Part shown: piece after piece, positions 42,985 through 51,858 of the stretch | How positions within the stretch are numbered: the stretch's first letter is position 1 | Layout: the number at the start of each line of letters is the position of its first letter | NCBI RefSeq assembly: GCF_037027585.1 | Contig: NZ_JAXCLE010000013.1 | Coordinates: forward strand, 39,813-103,812 | Source of the DNA: Solibacillus ferritrahens | GTDB lineage: Bacteria > Bacillota > Bacilli > Bacillales_A > Planococcaceae | Length of the DNA stretch: 64,000 bases | Direction of reading: 5' to 3' | Notes under the pieces: model-generated | Database searches by the model: none | Seen by the model: the letters and a program-made list of their open reading frames with translations, nothing else | Told to the model about the DNA's origin: nothing | Made by a program: the position numbers and the translations under genes

Positions 42985-43018
42985 CGGATGCTACAGTTCA
43001 ATGTAGCATCCGTTGTTA
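42985..43018 (+). terminator. Terminator of the AhpD-like gene
   Basis: A perfect 11-bp stem, CGGATGCTACA (42985-42995) with TGTAGCATCCG (43002-43012), then TTGTT. Confidence 0.85.
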
Positions 43019-43092
43019 CTTCTAAATGATAGAAATAATAGCATTAAATTATGACTACTAAACAAGGTTTATTCATGATACGGTTGTAACCT

Positions 43093-43126
43093 CAAAAAAA
43101 TAGCGAATCACAATTCCGTGATCCGC
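43093..43126 (-). terminator. Terminator of ysdB
   Basis: GCGAATCAC (43103-43111) pairs with GTGATCCGC (43118-43126), one mismatch. On the minus strand it runs into TATTTTTTT. Confidence 0.82.
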
Positions 43127-43135
43127 TCATAGTAT

Positions 43136-43516
43136 TCAATCTTGCATTAATTGCTCAATTGGATTTTTCCAGTTAATTTTCGCGTTAGGATAATTCATTA
43201 AAATTTCTTTTTCCAAATATAAAAAATCCTCTTTCGTAAAGCCTTGAAGTTTCATCTCATCATGGACGAAGACGAAAATGCTGACGACATCAAATGCATT
43301 TTCAGTCGTACCTAAATATTTCTCTCCTTCAAATAATGCTCCTTTATACGTAATGAAAAAGTTTTTCCGAATGTTCTTCACATCATCATAAAAATAATAG
43401 TGTCCATTTTCATAGGCCTCATCTAATTTACGCTTCGGGTCAGTTAAGTAGCGTACCCCTTTGTAAAATATGTAAATGATGAGAAGGATAATGGCAAACC
43501 GTAATAATACAGCCAT
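43136..43516 (-). CDS. ysdB: Sigma-W pathway protein YsdB
   Basis: 126 residues: one N-terminal membrane helix (about 4-22), then a cytoplasmic part with GVRYLTDPKRKLDEA, FYDDVKNIRKNFFITYKG and ALFEGEKYLGTT. This matches YsdB, which in B. subtilis is linked to the sigma-W envelope-stress pathway. There it lies beside ysdA in the same direction; here it is on the opposite strand with two genes' worth of sequence between. An AGGAGG-type site (GGAGGAAGT) lies before the ATG. Confidence 0.85.
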   Translation of the reverse strand: MAVLLRFAIILLIIYIFYKGVRYLTDPKRKLDEAYENGHYYFYDDVKNIRKNFFITYKGALFEGEKYLGTTENAFDVVSIFVFVHDEMKLQGFTKEDFLYLEKEILMNYPNAKINWKNPIEQLMQD

Positions 43517-43606
43517 AATACTTCCTCCTTGCTAGCGGTGTTTCTCTGCTATACGATTAAGTAGTAGAAAAAGTTTCAATATTTTTAGCAAAAGAGGGAT
43601 TTTATT

Positions 43607-44089
43607 ATGGAATTTAGTCAATTATTTGAAATGCAGAAGCAGCTTGACCGGTATATTGAAGAAACACAAAATATACAACATGACGTTTTTGATGAAAAAG
43701 GACTGGCGTTATTGGTTGAGCTTGGAGAGTTGGCAAATGAGACGCGCTGTTTTAAGTTTTGGTCCACAAAAGGTCCGTCGGAGCGAAGTGTTATTTTGGA
43801 GGAGTTTGTAGATTCCATTCATTTCATGCTATCACTTGGGTATATGCGTGATTTCAAACTGGATGAATGGCCCGTTGTAATGGAGAAAGCGGATTTAACA
43901 AAGTGTTTTATTAATGCAACACAAACGGTTCTTACCTTCTTGCAGCACCAAACAGAGGAAAACTATAAAGACATTTGGACACAGTATAGCTTAATTGCCT
44001 ACAATTTAGGTTTCACGGTAGAGGATATTATAGAGGCATATAAACTAAAAAATGAAAAAAACTATGAACGTCAACGGAATGGCTATTAA
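43607..44089 (+). CDS. Dimeric dUTPase (all-alpha NTP-pyrophosphatase)
   Basis: 160 residues of the dUTPase_2/MazG-like superfamily. The Mg-binding motifs are ELGELANETRCFKFW and EEFVDSIHFMLSLG, with a C-terminal NEKNYERQ contact. It hydrolyses dUTP, and often dUDP, to dUMP, lowering uracil in DNA and feeding thymidylate synthesis. GAGGG lies before the ATG. Relatives occur in phages as well as chromosomes, but base composition here is like its neighbours, so transfer is not evident. Confidence 0.87.
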   Translation: MEFSQLFEMQKQLDRYIEETQNIQHDVFDEKGLALLVELGELANETRCFKFWSTKGPSERSVILEEFVDSIHFMLSLGYMRDFKLDEWPVVMEKADLTKCFINATQTVLTFLQHQTEENYKDIWTQYSLIAYNLGFTVEDIIEAYKLKNEKNYERQRNGY

Positions 44090-44179
44090 AACAGTTTTAA
44101 TTGGTCAGCAATAAACTATTTCACATTTCGAAATATTGGCGCTATAATAGGTAAGAGTAACTATTAGGGGGATATCCAC

Positions 44180-45268
44180 ATGACAAAGCTAGATGCTACA
44201 TTACAAATGTTTAAAGATTTAACAGATGCAAACGGAATTCCAGGAAACGAACGCGCTCCACGTGAAGTAATGAAAAAGTATATTGAGCCATTTGCAGATG
44301 AAATAGAAACTGATAACTTAGGTAGCTTAATTGCCAAAAAAGTGGGCGATGAAAATGGTCCAAAAATTATGGTTGCTGGCCACTTAGATGAAGTTGGTTT
44401 TATGGTAACTCGCATTGATGACAAAGGTTTTGTATTTTTCCAAACAGTGGGCGGCTGGTGGAGTCAAGTTATGCTTGCTCAACGTGTTACAATTACAACA
44501 CGAAAAGGGGAAGAAATTATTGGGGTTATCGGTTCAAAACCACCACATATTTTACCGGCAGATGTCCGCAACAAAGTAGTGGATATTAAGTCGATGTTCG
44601 TTGATATCGGCGCTACTTCCAAAGAAGAAGCGATGGAGTGGGGAGTGCGTCCAGGGGATATGATCACGCCGTACTTCGAGTTCCATGTAATGAAAAATGA
44701 AAAGCATCTTTTGGCTAAAGCATGGGACAATCGTATTGGCTGCGCCATTGCAATCGATGTTTTAAAAGCATTAAAAGACGAAAAGCATCCGAACATCGTA
44801 TACGGTGTCGGGAATGTGCAAGAAGAAATCGGCTTGCGCGGTGCAAAAACGTCAACATTTAAAGTACAGCCGGATATCGGTTTTTCTGTAGATGTAGGTG
44901 TTGCTGGAGATACGCCAGGTGTAACATCAAAAGAATCTACTTCAAAAATGGGTGAGGGTCCACAAATTGTTGTATTCGATGCATCGATGGTTTCTCATAC
45001 AGGCTTACGCGAATTTGTACTTGATGTGGCAGAAGAAGCAGGTATCCCATATCAATTCGAAGCGATGGCAGGCGGGGGCACGGATGCAGGCAGTATTCAT
45101 ATTACTGCAAACGGTGTTCCATCATTAGCGATCGGTGTTGCTACACGCTATATTCACTCGCATGCAGGTATTTTACATCGTGATGACTATGATAATGCCG
45201 TAAAATTAATCGTAGAAGTAATCAAGCGATTAGACCGTGAGACAGTAAATAAAATTACGTTTGAATAA
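44180..45268 (+). CDS. ysdC: M42 family glutamyl aminopeptidase YsdC
   Basis: 362 residues. The co-catalytic metal ligands of M42 peptidases are visible: His in VAGHLDEVGFM, Asp in AWDNRIGCA, Glu-Glu in QEEIGLRGA, Asp in FSVDVGVAGD and His in YIHSHAGILH. These enzymes form large tetrahedral particles that trim peptides in the cytoplasm. The B. subtilis counterpart (YsdC) lies in the same neighbourhood. AGGGGG lies before the ATG, and a very strong terminator follows. Confidence 0.93.
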   Translation: MTKLDATLQMFKDLTDANGIPGNERAPREVMKKYIEPFADEIETDNLGSLIAKKVGDENGPKIMVAGHLDEVGFMVTRIDDKGFVFFQTVGGWWSQVMLAQRVTITTRKGEEIIGVIGSKPPHILPADVRNKVVDIKSMFVDIGATSKEEAMEWGVRPGDMITPYFEFHVMKNEKHLLAKAWDNRIGCAIAIDVLKALKDEKHPNIVYGVGNVQEEIGLRGAKTSTFKVQPDIGFSVDVGVAGDTPGVTSKESTSKMGEGPQIVVFDASMVSHTGLREFVLDVAEEAGIPYQFEAMAGGGTDAGSIHITANGVPSLAIGVATRYIHSHAGILHRDDYDNAVKLIVEVIKRLDRETVNKITFE

Positions 45269-45298
45269 TTAGAGTTTAAAATGATTCAATTAAATTTA

Positions 45299-45341
45299 AA
45301 AGGTGGGTTTGTCGATAAAAAGACAAACCCACCTTTTTGTT
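45299..45341 (+). terminator. Terminator of ysdC
   Basis: A perfect 15-bp stem (45299-45313 with 45322-45336) continuing into TTTTTGTT. Confidence 0.95.
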
Positions 45342-45628
45342 AAGAGGCTGAATGCTAATATTTCGGCTTCTTTTGTTTTTATATTAAATGAATTTATATT
45401 GGAATTATCTGAATTTTAATAAATATATGTCGCTTAGGTATATTTTACTAAAAAATGAATAATTTATAAAAATATAAAACGTTACAAAGGGACTATGCTC
45501 ACTCGAAAAGAAGTAGTTTCAATGATATAGTTTATAACTGGGTTTAAAATGATTTACATGATTTTATTGCCAATTTTTAACGGAATAATTAATGGAAACA
45601 AAATAATCAGGAAAAAGGAAGGATAAAC
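45342..45628. other. AT-rich region upstream of the chemoreceptor gene
   Basis: This holds no gene. I looked for a sigma-D motility promoter (TAAA, about 15 bases, GCCGATAT) and found only GCCAATTT near 45570 with TAAA 20 bases before it, which is too far. No sigma-A promoter stands out either. Confidence 0.5.
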
Positions 45629-47374
45629 ATGTTTCGAAATCTAACATTTTTCACAAAAAACATATTAGTTACTATAGTAACAATTTTATTTGTAGGGACA
45701 GTTCTTATTGGTATAAGTTATGTTGTACAGGGATATTTATTAAAGGAACAGTTAAGAGAACAGACACAGGATATTTCTGAGTCTTGGTACGAAAAGCTAG
45801 ATGGAAATGAAGTTGAACAATTAATACAGGAAACAAATATTCAAAGTCCTGTACATAAAAAATATACAGATATGTTCAACAAAATGAGTGAATATAATCC
45901 TGTAGTAGCACAAGGCTATATTTATGGGGTTGAATTAGCAGGAGAAAAGAACAATGAAACGTCATTAATTTCATTCGATGATGCGATTTGGGAAATGTTT
46001 AAAGGGGAAGGCCTACAACCTGGTACTTTATACGAACAGCCGGATATTGTCGTTGAGGGATTAAATATTTTAAAAGAAACAGGCAAACCGCAATTTACAG
46101 AGATTTATAAAGATGACTATGGTACATGGTTAACGTTTATGTACCCAATTTTCAATGCACAAAACGATTTAATTGCCTATTATGCTATTGATGTAAATGC
46201 TTCAAGTGTTGGTGAAGGTCAAATGGGATTGTTAATGTGGTCATCAATCATACTGGCAATATTATTAATCATTGCAATTCTTGTGCAGTATTTCGTTATT
46301 AAATCCCAGCTAAAACCTTTAACTTACTTGTTGGCAGGGATTAATAAAGCAAGTAAAGGCGATTTAACGGTTAATATACCAGAAGGAAAAGATGAATTGG
46401 GCACAGTAAATGCACGATTCAATGAGATGATTTCCTCATTAAGTAATATTGTAAACAGTGTGAATGTTTCAGCTGGGAAAGTAAAAGAAGACTCCATTCA
46501 ATTGGAAAATGCTTTTATGTCAACATTTAATACATTTGATAAAATTACCGGCGCGGTTACAAACATGAAAACGAATTTAAAAGGGCAAGAAACTTCAATT
46601 GAAGAGGCAGCATTATCGATGGAAGAGATGTCTGGACAAGTTCAGCAAATTGCAGTGGATGTAACTGATGTATACAAATACGCTGAAGACGTTACTGCAT
46701 ATTCGAATGATGGTAGCAAGGCAATCGCAGATGTAACGAATCAAATGGAATCCATTGTAGTAAATGTAGAAAATTCGAATCAAAATATTGGTACTTTAGT
46801 AAATTTATCCGATGAAATCGGTAAGTTTCTACAGATTATTACAGATATTTCAGATGCGACTAATTTATTGGCATTAAATGCAAGTATTGAAGCTGCGCGT
46901 GCAGGAGAACATGGAAAAGGGTTTGCTGTAGTCGCACAGGAAGTTAAAAAGCTATCTGAGCAGTCAGCTAAATCAACAGAAGGCATTCAAGAACTGATTG
47001 GACGTGTACGAGAAGCGGTAACAGAAGCACAAAAGTTTATGGAAAGCATAAAAATTGGTGTAGATGGTGGGAAAAAATCTACTCTGCATACAAACGAAAT
47101 GTTCAATAAAATCTATGAATTTAATAAAGAAATTACGGATAAATTGCAATCAGTATCTTTGGCTACAGAGGAAATTTCCGCAGGCGTAGAAGAATCTACA
47201 GCCATGATTATTACATTATCTACAAATGCTAGCGAAATTGTAGACGGATATGAAGGTATAGCTACGAATGTAGAAAACCAACGTGGTACTTTAGGCAATA
47301 TCCGAAATATGTCTGAGAACTTAAAAGTCACTTCCGAGGAATTAGAAGAAGTTGTTAGTACGATTAAAAATTAA
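45629..47374 (+). CDS. Methyl-accepting chemotaxis protein
   Basis: 581 residues: membrane helix (about 11-33), an outside sensor of about 170 residues (with LISFDDAIWEMFKGEG and WLTFMYPIFNAQNDLIAYYAID, cache-like), second helix (about 204-226), HAMP (LKPLTYLLAGINKASKGDLTV) and a long coiled signalling domain whose hairpin tip reads NLLALNASIEAARAGEHGKG near residue 411. It would pass signals to CheA-CheW. The ligand is unknown. A hairpin follows, then the NRPS-like gene, all in the same direction. Whether the two are functionally linked is unproven. Confidence 0.92.
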   Translation: MFRNLTFFTKNILVTIVTILFVGTVLIGISYVVQGYLLKEQLREQTQDISESWYEKLDGNEVEQLIQETNIQSPVHKKYTDMFNKMSEYNPVVAQGYIYGVELAGEKNNETSLISFDDAIWEMFKGEGLQPGTLYEQPDIVVEGLNILKETGKPQFTEIYKDDYGTWLTFMYPIFNAQNDLIAYYAIDVNASSVGEGQMGLLMWSSIILAILLIIAILVQYFVIKSQLKPLTYLLAGINKASKGDLTVNIPEGKDELGTVNARFNEMISSLSNIVNSVNVSAGKVKEDSIQLENAFMSTFNTFDKITGAVTNMKTNLKGQETSIEEAALSMEEMSGQVQQIAVDVTDVYKYAEDVTAYSNDGSKAIADVTNQMESIVVNVENSNQNIGTLVNLSDEIGKFLQIITDISDATNLLALNASIEAARAGEHGKGFAVVAQEVKKLSEQSAKSTEGIQELIGRVREAVTEAQKFMESIKIGVDGGKKSTLHTNEMFNKIYEFNKEITDKLQSVSLATEEISAGVEESTAMIITLSTNASEIVDGYEGIATNVENQRGTLGNIRNMSENLKVTSEELEEVVSTIKN

Positions 47375-47402
47375 AGAGTTTTAATCGCATATTAAATTTC
47401 AG

Positions 47403-47436
47403 AGGAGGCATTTGAAAGTTAAATGCCTCCTTAATT
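47403..47436 (+). terminator. Hairpin between the chemoreceptor and the NRPS-like gene
   Basis: An 11-bp stem, AGGAGGCATTT (47403-47413) with AAATGCCTCCT (47421-47431). Only TAATT follows, so it may be a weak terminator or attenuator. Confidence 0.6.
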
Positions 47437-47487
47437 AGTTTATATAGGTGAATGAATACATATATTTTTGGAAAGGATGATAAGTTA

Positions 47488-50445
47488 ATGGATACTATTT
47501 TACATAAATTTAATGAAATTGTTTTAAAGCAAGGGGATGCAATTGCTTTAAAGGAGAGAAACCGTCAACTGTCATTTACTGAATTGGATAATGAGTCCAA
47601 TAAAGTAGCTCGTTATTTAATCGACAATGGTTTTGAAAAGGGTGGCTTTGTAGCAATTTATTTAAAAAGAAGCGTCGATACGGTTGTTTCATTATTAGGT
47701 ATTATAAAAGCTGGTGGAGTGTATGTTTCTTTAGATCCATCTCACCCAAATGAGCGAAACAGCTATATTATAGAAGATATTAATACTTCATTTATTATTA
47801 CAAATGCGGGTGCAGAGCAAAATCTAAGTTTCTTACAGCATAATCCCTCAATGAATATTTTGCAGTTAGAAAAAATCTATGCCAATAAATCAGCCGATTT
47901 ATTTGGAGATGTAAATGATCGAGTGGAAGATCCGTGCTATACAATCTTCACATCAGGTACAACTGGTAAGCCAAAAGGAACTTTAATTCGCCAAAAGGGA
48001 ATTTTAAACTTAGTGGATTATATGCAAAAAGATTGGCAAGTAAATGACCAGGATAGAATATTACAATTTGCTACATATAGCTTTGACGCGTCTGTATTAG
48101 ATACATTTTTATCATTATTAACCGGTTCAATGCTTTATTTAATAGATGACGAAGAACGAATGGCTGAAAGTAATTTTCTTAACGTTGTAAAAAATGAAGG
48201 GATTACTATTATTCCGGTATTACCGACTGTTTTCTTTAATCGAATTGTAAATCATTTAACAGAAGAAAATTCAGATTTATTTACCTCTGTAAAACTAGTC
48301 GGTGTTGGTGGAGAATTATTAACAGGTGACTTGGCAAGAAAATTCAAATCATTTGTTGGTGATAAAACGAGATTCTTCAATTTATACGGTCCTACTGAAA
48401 TTACAGTCATGGCAACAGCTTATGAAGTTCCAAAGGACCTTTCAAATGATGTCTATAGTGTTCCGATTGGTAAGCAATTACCAGGTAATAAAGTCTACAT
48501 AGTCAATGAGGATGGAAAACAATGTGAAGTAAATGAAGTGGGTGAGCTATGGGTAGCTTCTGTCGGGATTTCCTTAGGTTACTTACATAATGAAGAAAAG
48601 ACAAAAGAAGTATTTGTTCAAAATCCTTTTGATTCCAATATTTATGAAGGAATCGTTTATAAAACAGGGGACCTTGTAAAGCAATTGGCTGATGGTAACA
48701 TTGAATTCGTTTCACGTAAGGATACGCAAGTTAAAATCCGTGGACATCGAATTGAAATAGCTGAAATTGAAACGAAGATGAATGAAATTGATGGAGTAAA
48801 TAATGCAGTTGTAGTCGTTGAAAAAGAAGAAGATGATCAAATATTAAAGGCCTTTTTCACTTCTACCGATCATATTGATCATTCATCCATTATCGAGATA
48901 TTAAAGGCAGATTTGCCGAGCTATATGCTTCCGGCTAAGTTGAAGCAACTGGAAGATATTCCATTTGCACCAACAGGTAAAGTGGATAGAAAAGCACTGG
49001 AGAAAATTGAAGCTGATCGTGTGTCTTTGATGGGTTCAAGAGAAATAATTGCACCGCGCAATAAAGTAGAAAGCGACCTTGTTGCTGTATGGCAAAAAGT
49101 ACTGAAAATTGATTCGGTTAGTGTAAACGATAATTTATTTGATATTGGTGGACATTCGTTAAAGGTTATTGAAATTTTAGCTCATGTAAAACAGACATAT
49201 CCTGCATTGACGATTAAAGATTTTTTCGATTTAAAAACAATAGAAAATTTAGCTGAAAAAGTAATCAAAACTTCAGTAAATAAAGAAGTTGAATTTAATG
49301 GGGAGTTTACGAAGTTAACAGAATGGCCGATAATGTCAATCAAAGAAAAAGTAATGCCAGTGAATAGAGTATTGGTTACAGGAGCTACCGGATTTTTAGG
49401 TAGTCATATTGCCAAAAAATTGCTGGATGAAGGGAAAGAAGTAGTTTTACTTGTCCGTGGAGAAAACGCCGAGCAACGAGTATATGAAACAATGCAAAAA
49501 TACTTCAATTGTAATATGCATTCTCTTATTACGGTTATTAGCGGGGACTTAACTAAACAATTTTTAGGTTTATCGAAAGAGGTCTTTACAGAGCTGGCCA
49601 ACAAAATCGATGCCATTATCCATTCAGCAGCAGATGTAAGACACTTTGGAAATCGGGAACATTTTGAAAAAGTGAATGTACAAGGTACTAAAAATATATT
49701 TGAACTAGTAAGTATAAATTCAGATATCACGTTCCACCATATTTCAACAGTAGGCGTTGTACAGGATCTATTAATAGAAGGAAAATGGAATGACGTGAAA
49801 TATATGTCAGAGATCCCTGAAGATTTACAGCTGGATAGTGTTTATACAGATACGAAAATGAAGGCTGAAAAATGGATTTTGGACCAAGCAAAAACAGGTA
49901 AACAAGTATTCGTATACCGAATGGGTAACTTAGCAGGACGCTACAGTGATGGACATTTCCAAAGCAATATAGATGAAAATGCATTTTATCGAATGTTAAA
50001 GCTGATGATTTTAGTGAATAAAGCGCCAAATGTACAATGGATGGTAGATTTCACGCCAATTGATTTTGCAGCAGATGTAGTAGTGAAATCAGCATTGACA
50101 GCTGAGCATGCTGTTCGTGTATATCATGTTTGTCACCCAAATCCGATTCCGTTTGCACAATTCGTTTCAATATTAAATGAACTGGATTTATCAATAGAAA
50201 TGGTCGAGAAATCATTTTATGAAGACTATATTTTAAGTGGCAATATGAGTGAAGAAATAAAAAATCTAGCCGTTGCACAATTAGATGGCGACGGAGCAAA
50301 TGATACTAACGCAATTTTTGATAGCCAACAAACGATGCAGCTACTAAAAATTGAACATTTACCTAAAATAGAAAAAGAGTACATCGGTAAATTAATTCAA
50401 TATGCTTCAGAACAGCAATTTATTAAAGTAGCTGTATACGCATAA
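47488..50445 (+). CDS. Single-module NRPS-like enzyme: adenylation, carrier, thioester reductase (A-T-R)
   Basis: The start is best at the ATG at 47488 (MDTILHKFNEIV), after GGAAAGGATG; the ATG at 47452 has poor spacing. The 985 residues lack a condensation domain. Adenylation domain: A3 FTSGTTGKPKG (about 152), A4 SFDAS with the amino-anchoring Asp, A5 NLYGPTE (about 298), A7 YKTGDL, A10 PTGKVDRKAL (about 495). Carrier: DNLFDIGGHSLK, with Ser557 for phosphopantetheine. Reductase: NADPH fold VLVTGATGFLGSH (about 630), Thr in HISTVG, catalytic Tyr786-x3-Lys790. The enzyme should activate one amino acid and release it as an aldehyde, as Lys2 and terminal R domains do. By eye the specificity pocket reads D-A-L-P-V-V-L-V-M-K, hydrophobic. 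Its PPTase lies directly downstream. Confidence 0.9.
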   Translation: MDTILHKFNEIVLKQGDAIALKERNRQLSFTELDNESNKVARYLIDNGFEKGGFVAIYLKRSVDTVVSLLGIIKAGGVYVSLDPSHPNERNSYIIEDINTSFIITNAGAEQNLSFLQHNPSMNILQLEKIYANKSADLFGDVNDRVEDPCYTIFTSGTTGKPKGTLIRQKGILNLVDYMQKDWQVNDQDRILQFATYSFDASVLDTFLSLLTGSMLYLIDDEERMAESNFLNVVKNEGITIIPVLPTVFFNRIVNHLTEENSDLFTSVKLVGVGGELLTGDLARKFKSFVGDKTRFFNLYGPTEITVMATAYEVPKDLSNDVYSVPIGKQLPGNKVYIVNEDGKQCEVNEVGELWVASVGISLGYLHNEEKTKEVFVQNPFDSNIYEGIVYKTGDLVKQLADGNIEFVSRKDTQVKIRGHRIEIAEIETKMNEIDGVNNAVVVVEKEEDDQILKAFFTSTDHIDHSSIIEILKADLPSYMLPAKLKQLEDIPFAPTGKVDRKALEKIEADRVSLMGSREIIAPRNKVESDLVAVWQKVLKIDSVSVNDNLFDIGGHSLKVIEILAHVKQTYPALTIKDFFDLKTIENLAEKVIKTSVNKEVEFNGEFTKLTEWPIMSIKEKVMPVNRVLVTGATGFLGSHIAKKLLDEGKEVVLLVRGENAEQRVYETMQKYFNCNMHSLITVISGDLTKQFLGLSKEVFTELANKIDAIIHSAADVRHFGNREHFEKVNVQGTKNIFELVSINSDITFHHISTVGVVQDLLIEGKWNDVKYMSEIPEDLQLDSVYTDTKMKAEKWILDQAKTGKQVFVYRMGNLAGRYSDGHFQSNIDENAFYRMLKLMILVNKAPNVQWMVDFTPIDFAADVVVKSALTAEHAVRVYHVCHPNPIPFAQFVSILNELDLSIEMVEKSFYEDYILSGNMSEEIKNLAVAQLDGDGANDTNAIFDSQQTMQLLKIEHLPKIEKEYIGKLIQYASEQQFIKVAVYA

Positions 50446-50449
50446 TCAC

Positions 50450-50496
50450 AAGGGATGTATTAAAAGTCAAAAACTTTTAATACATCCCTTTTTAGG
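50450..50496 (+). terminator. Attenuator-like terminator between the A-T-R gene and its PPTase
   Basis: A perfect 17-bp stem (50450-50466 with 50474-50490) ending in CCCTTTTTAGG. The PPTase ribosome site AGGAGA begins right after the T run, so PPTase mRNA depends on readthrough or on an unseen promoter. Confidence 0.85.
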
Positions 50497-50508
50497 AGAA
50501 TTTATGTT

Positions 50509-51033
50509 ATGAAAGTATATTTGGAAAATAAGTGGAAGACAAAAGTGGATTCTAACAGCCCAAAAGAAATATGGGCGACCGAATTAATAAAAGACCGGTT
50601 AGGTAATGTGGCCATTCAAAAAGATTCAAATGGGAAGCCTTTTATTTTAAATTCTTCTTCTTTTATAAATTGGTCACATAATGATGATACGTTAATTTAT
50701 GTATTAAGCGAGCAAGGTAAAGTAGGCATAGATATAGAAAAAGATGATTTAATCTATAATGAACATTTGTATTCTTGGATTTTGCATAAAGATGAAATAC
50801 AAAAAATAAAAGAAGGAACTACATTTTCTGAGATTTGGACGAGGAAAGAAGCCATATTGAAATGTACGGGAGAAGGTATTAATGAAAACATGGCTCATTT
50901 CAGTAGTTATCAAAAGATGAGATTCACTGTAAAGACTATTTTTATGAATAATCTATGTATTAGTATATGCAGTGAATTTGATGAGAAAATTGAATTTTTA
51001 ATGGATTATACAATATCCTCTAGCATAGAGTAA
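50509..51033 (+). CDS. 4'-Phosphopantetheinyl transferase, Sfp family
   Basis: 174 residues, shorter than Sfp (about 224). The Mg/CoA motifs are present: GIDIEK (about 74-79) and IWTRKEAILKCTGEG (about 109-123, W-KEA-K). INWSHNDD corresponds to the conserved WSHS-like region. It should transfer phosphopantetheine from CoA to Ser557 of the adjoining A-T-R enzyme and make it active. AGGAGA lies about ten bases before the ATG. The C-terminal part (IFMNNLCISICSEF) is short and divergent, so it may serve only this partner. Confidence 0.85.
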   Translation: MKVYLENKWKTKVDSNSPKEIWATELIKDRLGNVAIQKDSNGKPFILNSSSFINWSHNDDTLIYVLSEQGKVGIDIEKDDLIYNEHLYSWILHKDEIQKIKEGTTFSEIWTRKEAILKCTGEGINENMAHFSSYQKMRFTVKTIFMNNLCISICSEFDEKIEFLMDYTISSSIE

Positions 51034-51045
51034 TTGAAGTTAACG

Positions 51046-51092
51046 TAAAAAACATTAATTTTCTCGGAAGGAAAAAATTAATGTTTTTATTT
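51046..51092. terminator. Bidirectional terminator between the PPTase and SRPBCC genes
   Basis: AAAAACATTAATTTT pairs with AAAATTAATGTTTTT around a CTCGGAAGGA-containing loop, with A and T tracts on each side. Confidence 0.8.
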
Positions 51093-51108
51093 TACCCACA
51101 TCCTCTAG

Positions 51109-51561
51109 TTACTTTACGCTATGTAACTCAGTGAGCTTTGTTTCAATAGAATTGATTAAATCTTTTGTTGCTTGCGGTACGAAGGTTTCTAAAACAGAGT
51201 TAATCATTATGCCCATAAATCCACCTGCAGATAGATCCAAGCTACCCGTCACTTGCACAGAATCACTACTGTTTTCAGAAAGCTTAAAGTAGCCACTGCC
51301 TTCAAAGTTATCGGAAAGCCCTTTTAAGTCGAATTTCACTTCAGACAGCTCAGTGAATTCTTTCATATCAACCTGAAGCTTAATCGTCTTTTTCGTAAAG
51401 CCTAAATCTGCTAAGTAAATCCACGTAAACTGTGATTCATTTTGTACTTCATGCGCAATATAACCCGGCATTAAAGGTGCCCAATTATTATAATCCTTTA
51501 AAAAGTCCCATGTAACTTGATTAGATAACGGTAAATTAACTGTATGTGTAGCATTTGGCAT
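51109..51561 (-). CDS. SRPBCC superfamily protein, CoxG-like
   Basis: 150 residues with the ligand-binding helix-grip pattern: N-terminal strand THTVNLPLSNQVTWDFLKDYNNWAPLMPG (split here only for reference at NNW), strands EFTELSEVKFDLKG and SGYFKLSEN, and a long C-terminal helix (ATKDLINSIETKLTELHSV). This fits the carbon-monoxide-dehydrogenase subunit G (CoxG) and START-like group that binds hydrophobic ligands. No CO dehydrogenase genes are present. AGGAGG precedes the ATG. It converges on the PPTase gene, so a role with the A-T-R product is possible but only by position. Confidence 0.75.
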   Translation of the reverse strand: MPNATHTVNLPLSNQVTWDFLKDYNNWAPLMPGYIAHEVQNESQFTWIYLADLGFTKKTIKLQVDMKEFTELSEVKFDLKGLSDNFEGSGYFKLSENSSDSVQVTGSLDLSAGGFMGIMINSVLETFVPQATKDLINSIETKLTELHSVK

Positions 51562-51795
51562 AATGATTCCTCCTTATAATTCTTTACTATCGTTTTAAGT
51601 GAATTTCCACAAAAAAACAACTCTTTAAAATATTATGCTTAAAAGTTAATGGAAATTCAATGGTAAATTAATAATTTTCTACCTGTAAAACACAAAATTG
51701 TCGTTTAAGTAATTTTTTCGTCATAACCGTCTAGATAGTGAATATGTATAATTATTGAATAATTTAATTAATTATAAAAATTTATATTAATTCGC

Positions 51796-51824
51796 TTGAT
51801 TTAATAAATATGCATATGTATAAT
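51796..51824 (+). promoter_or_regulatory. Promoter of argF
   Basis: TTGATT (51796-51801), 17-bp spacer, perfect TATAAT (51819-51824). A TGAAT/AATTA-rich stretch at about 51755-51775 is only a poor match to an ArgR box. Confidence 0.78.
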
Positions 51825-51858
51825 GAAAATCAAGATAAAGCTTACAGAGGTGTGTTAT

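Noticed and set aside
45540..45580. Sigma-D promoter for the chemoreceptor
   Set aside because: GCCAATTT is a poor -10 match and the nearest TAAA is 20 bases away instead of about 15.
51749..51775. ArgR box ahead of argF
   Set aside because: Only one half-site resembles TGAAT; the inverted ATTCA half is missing.
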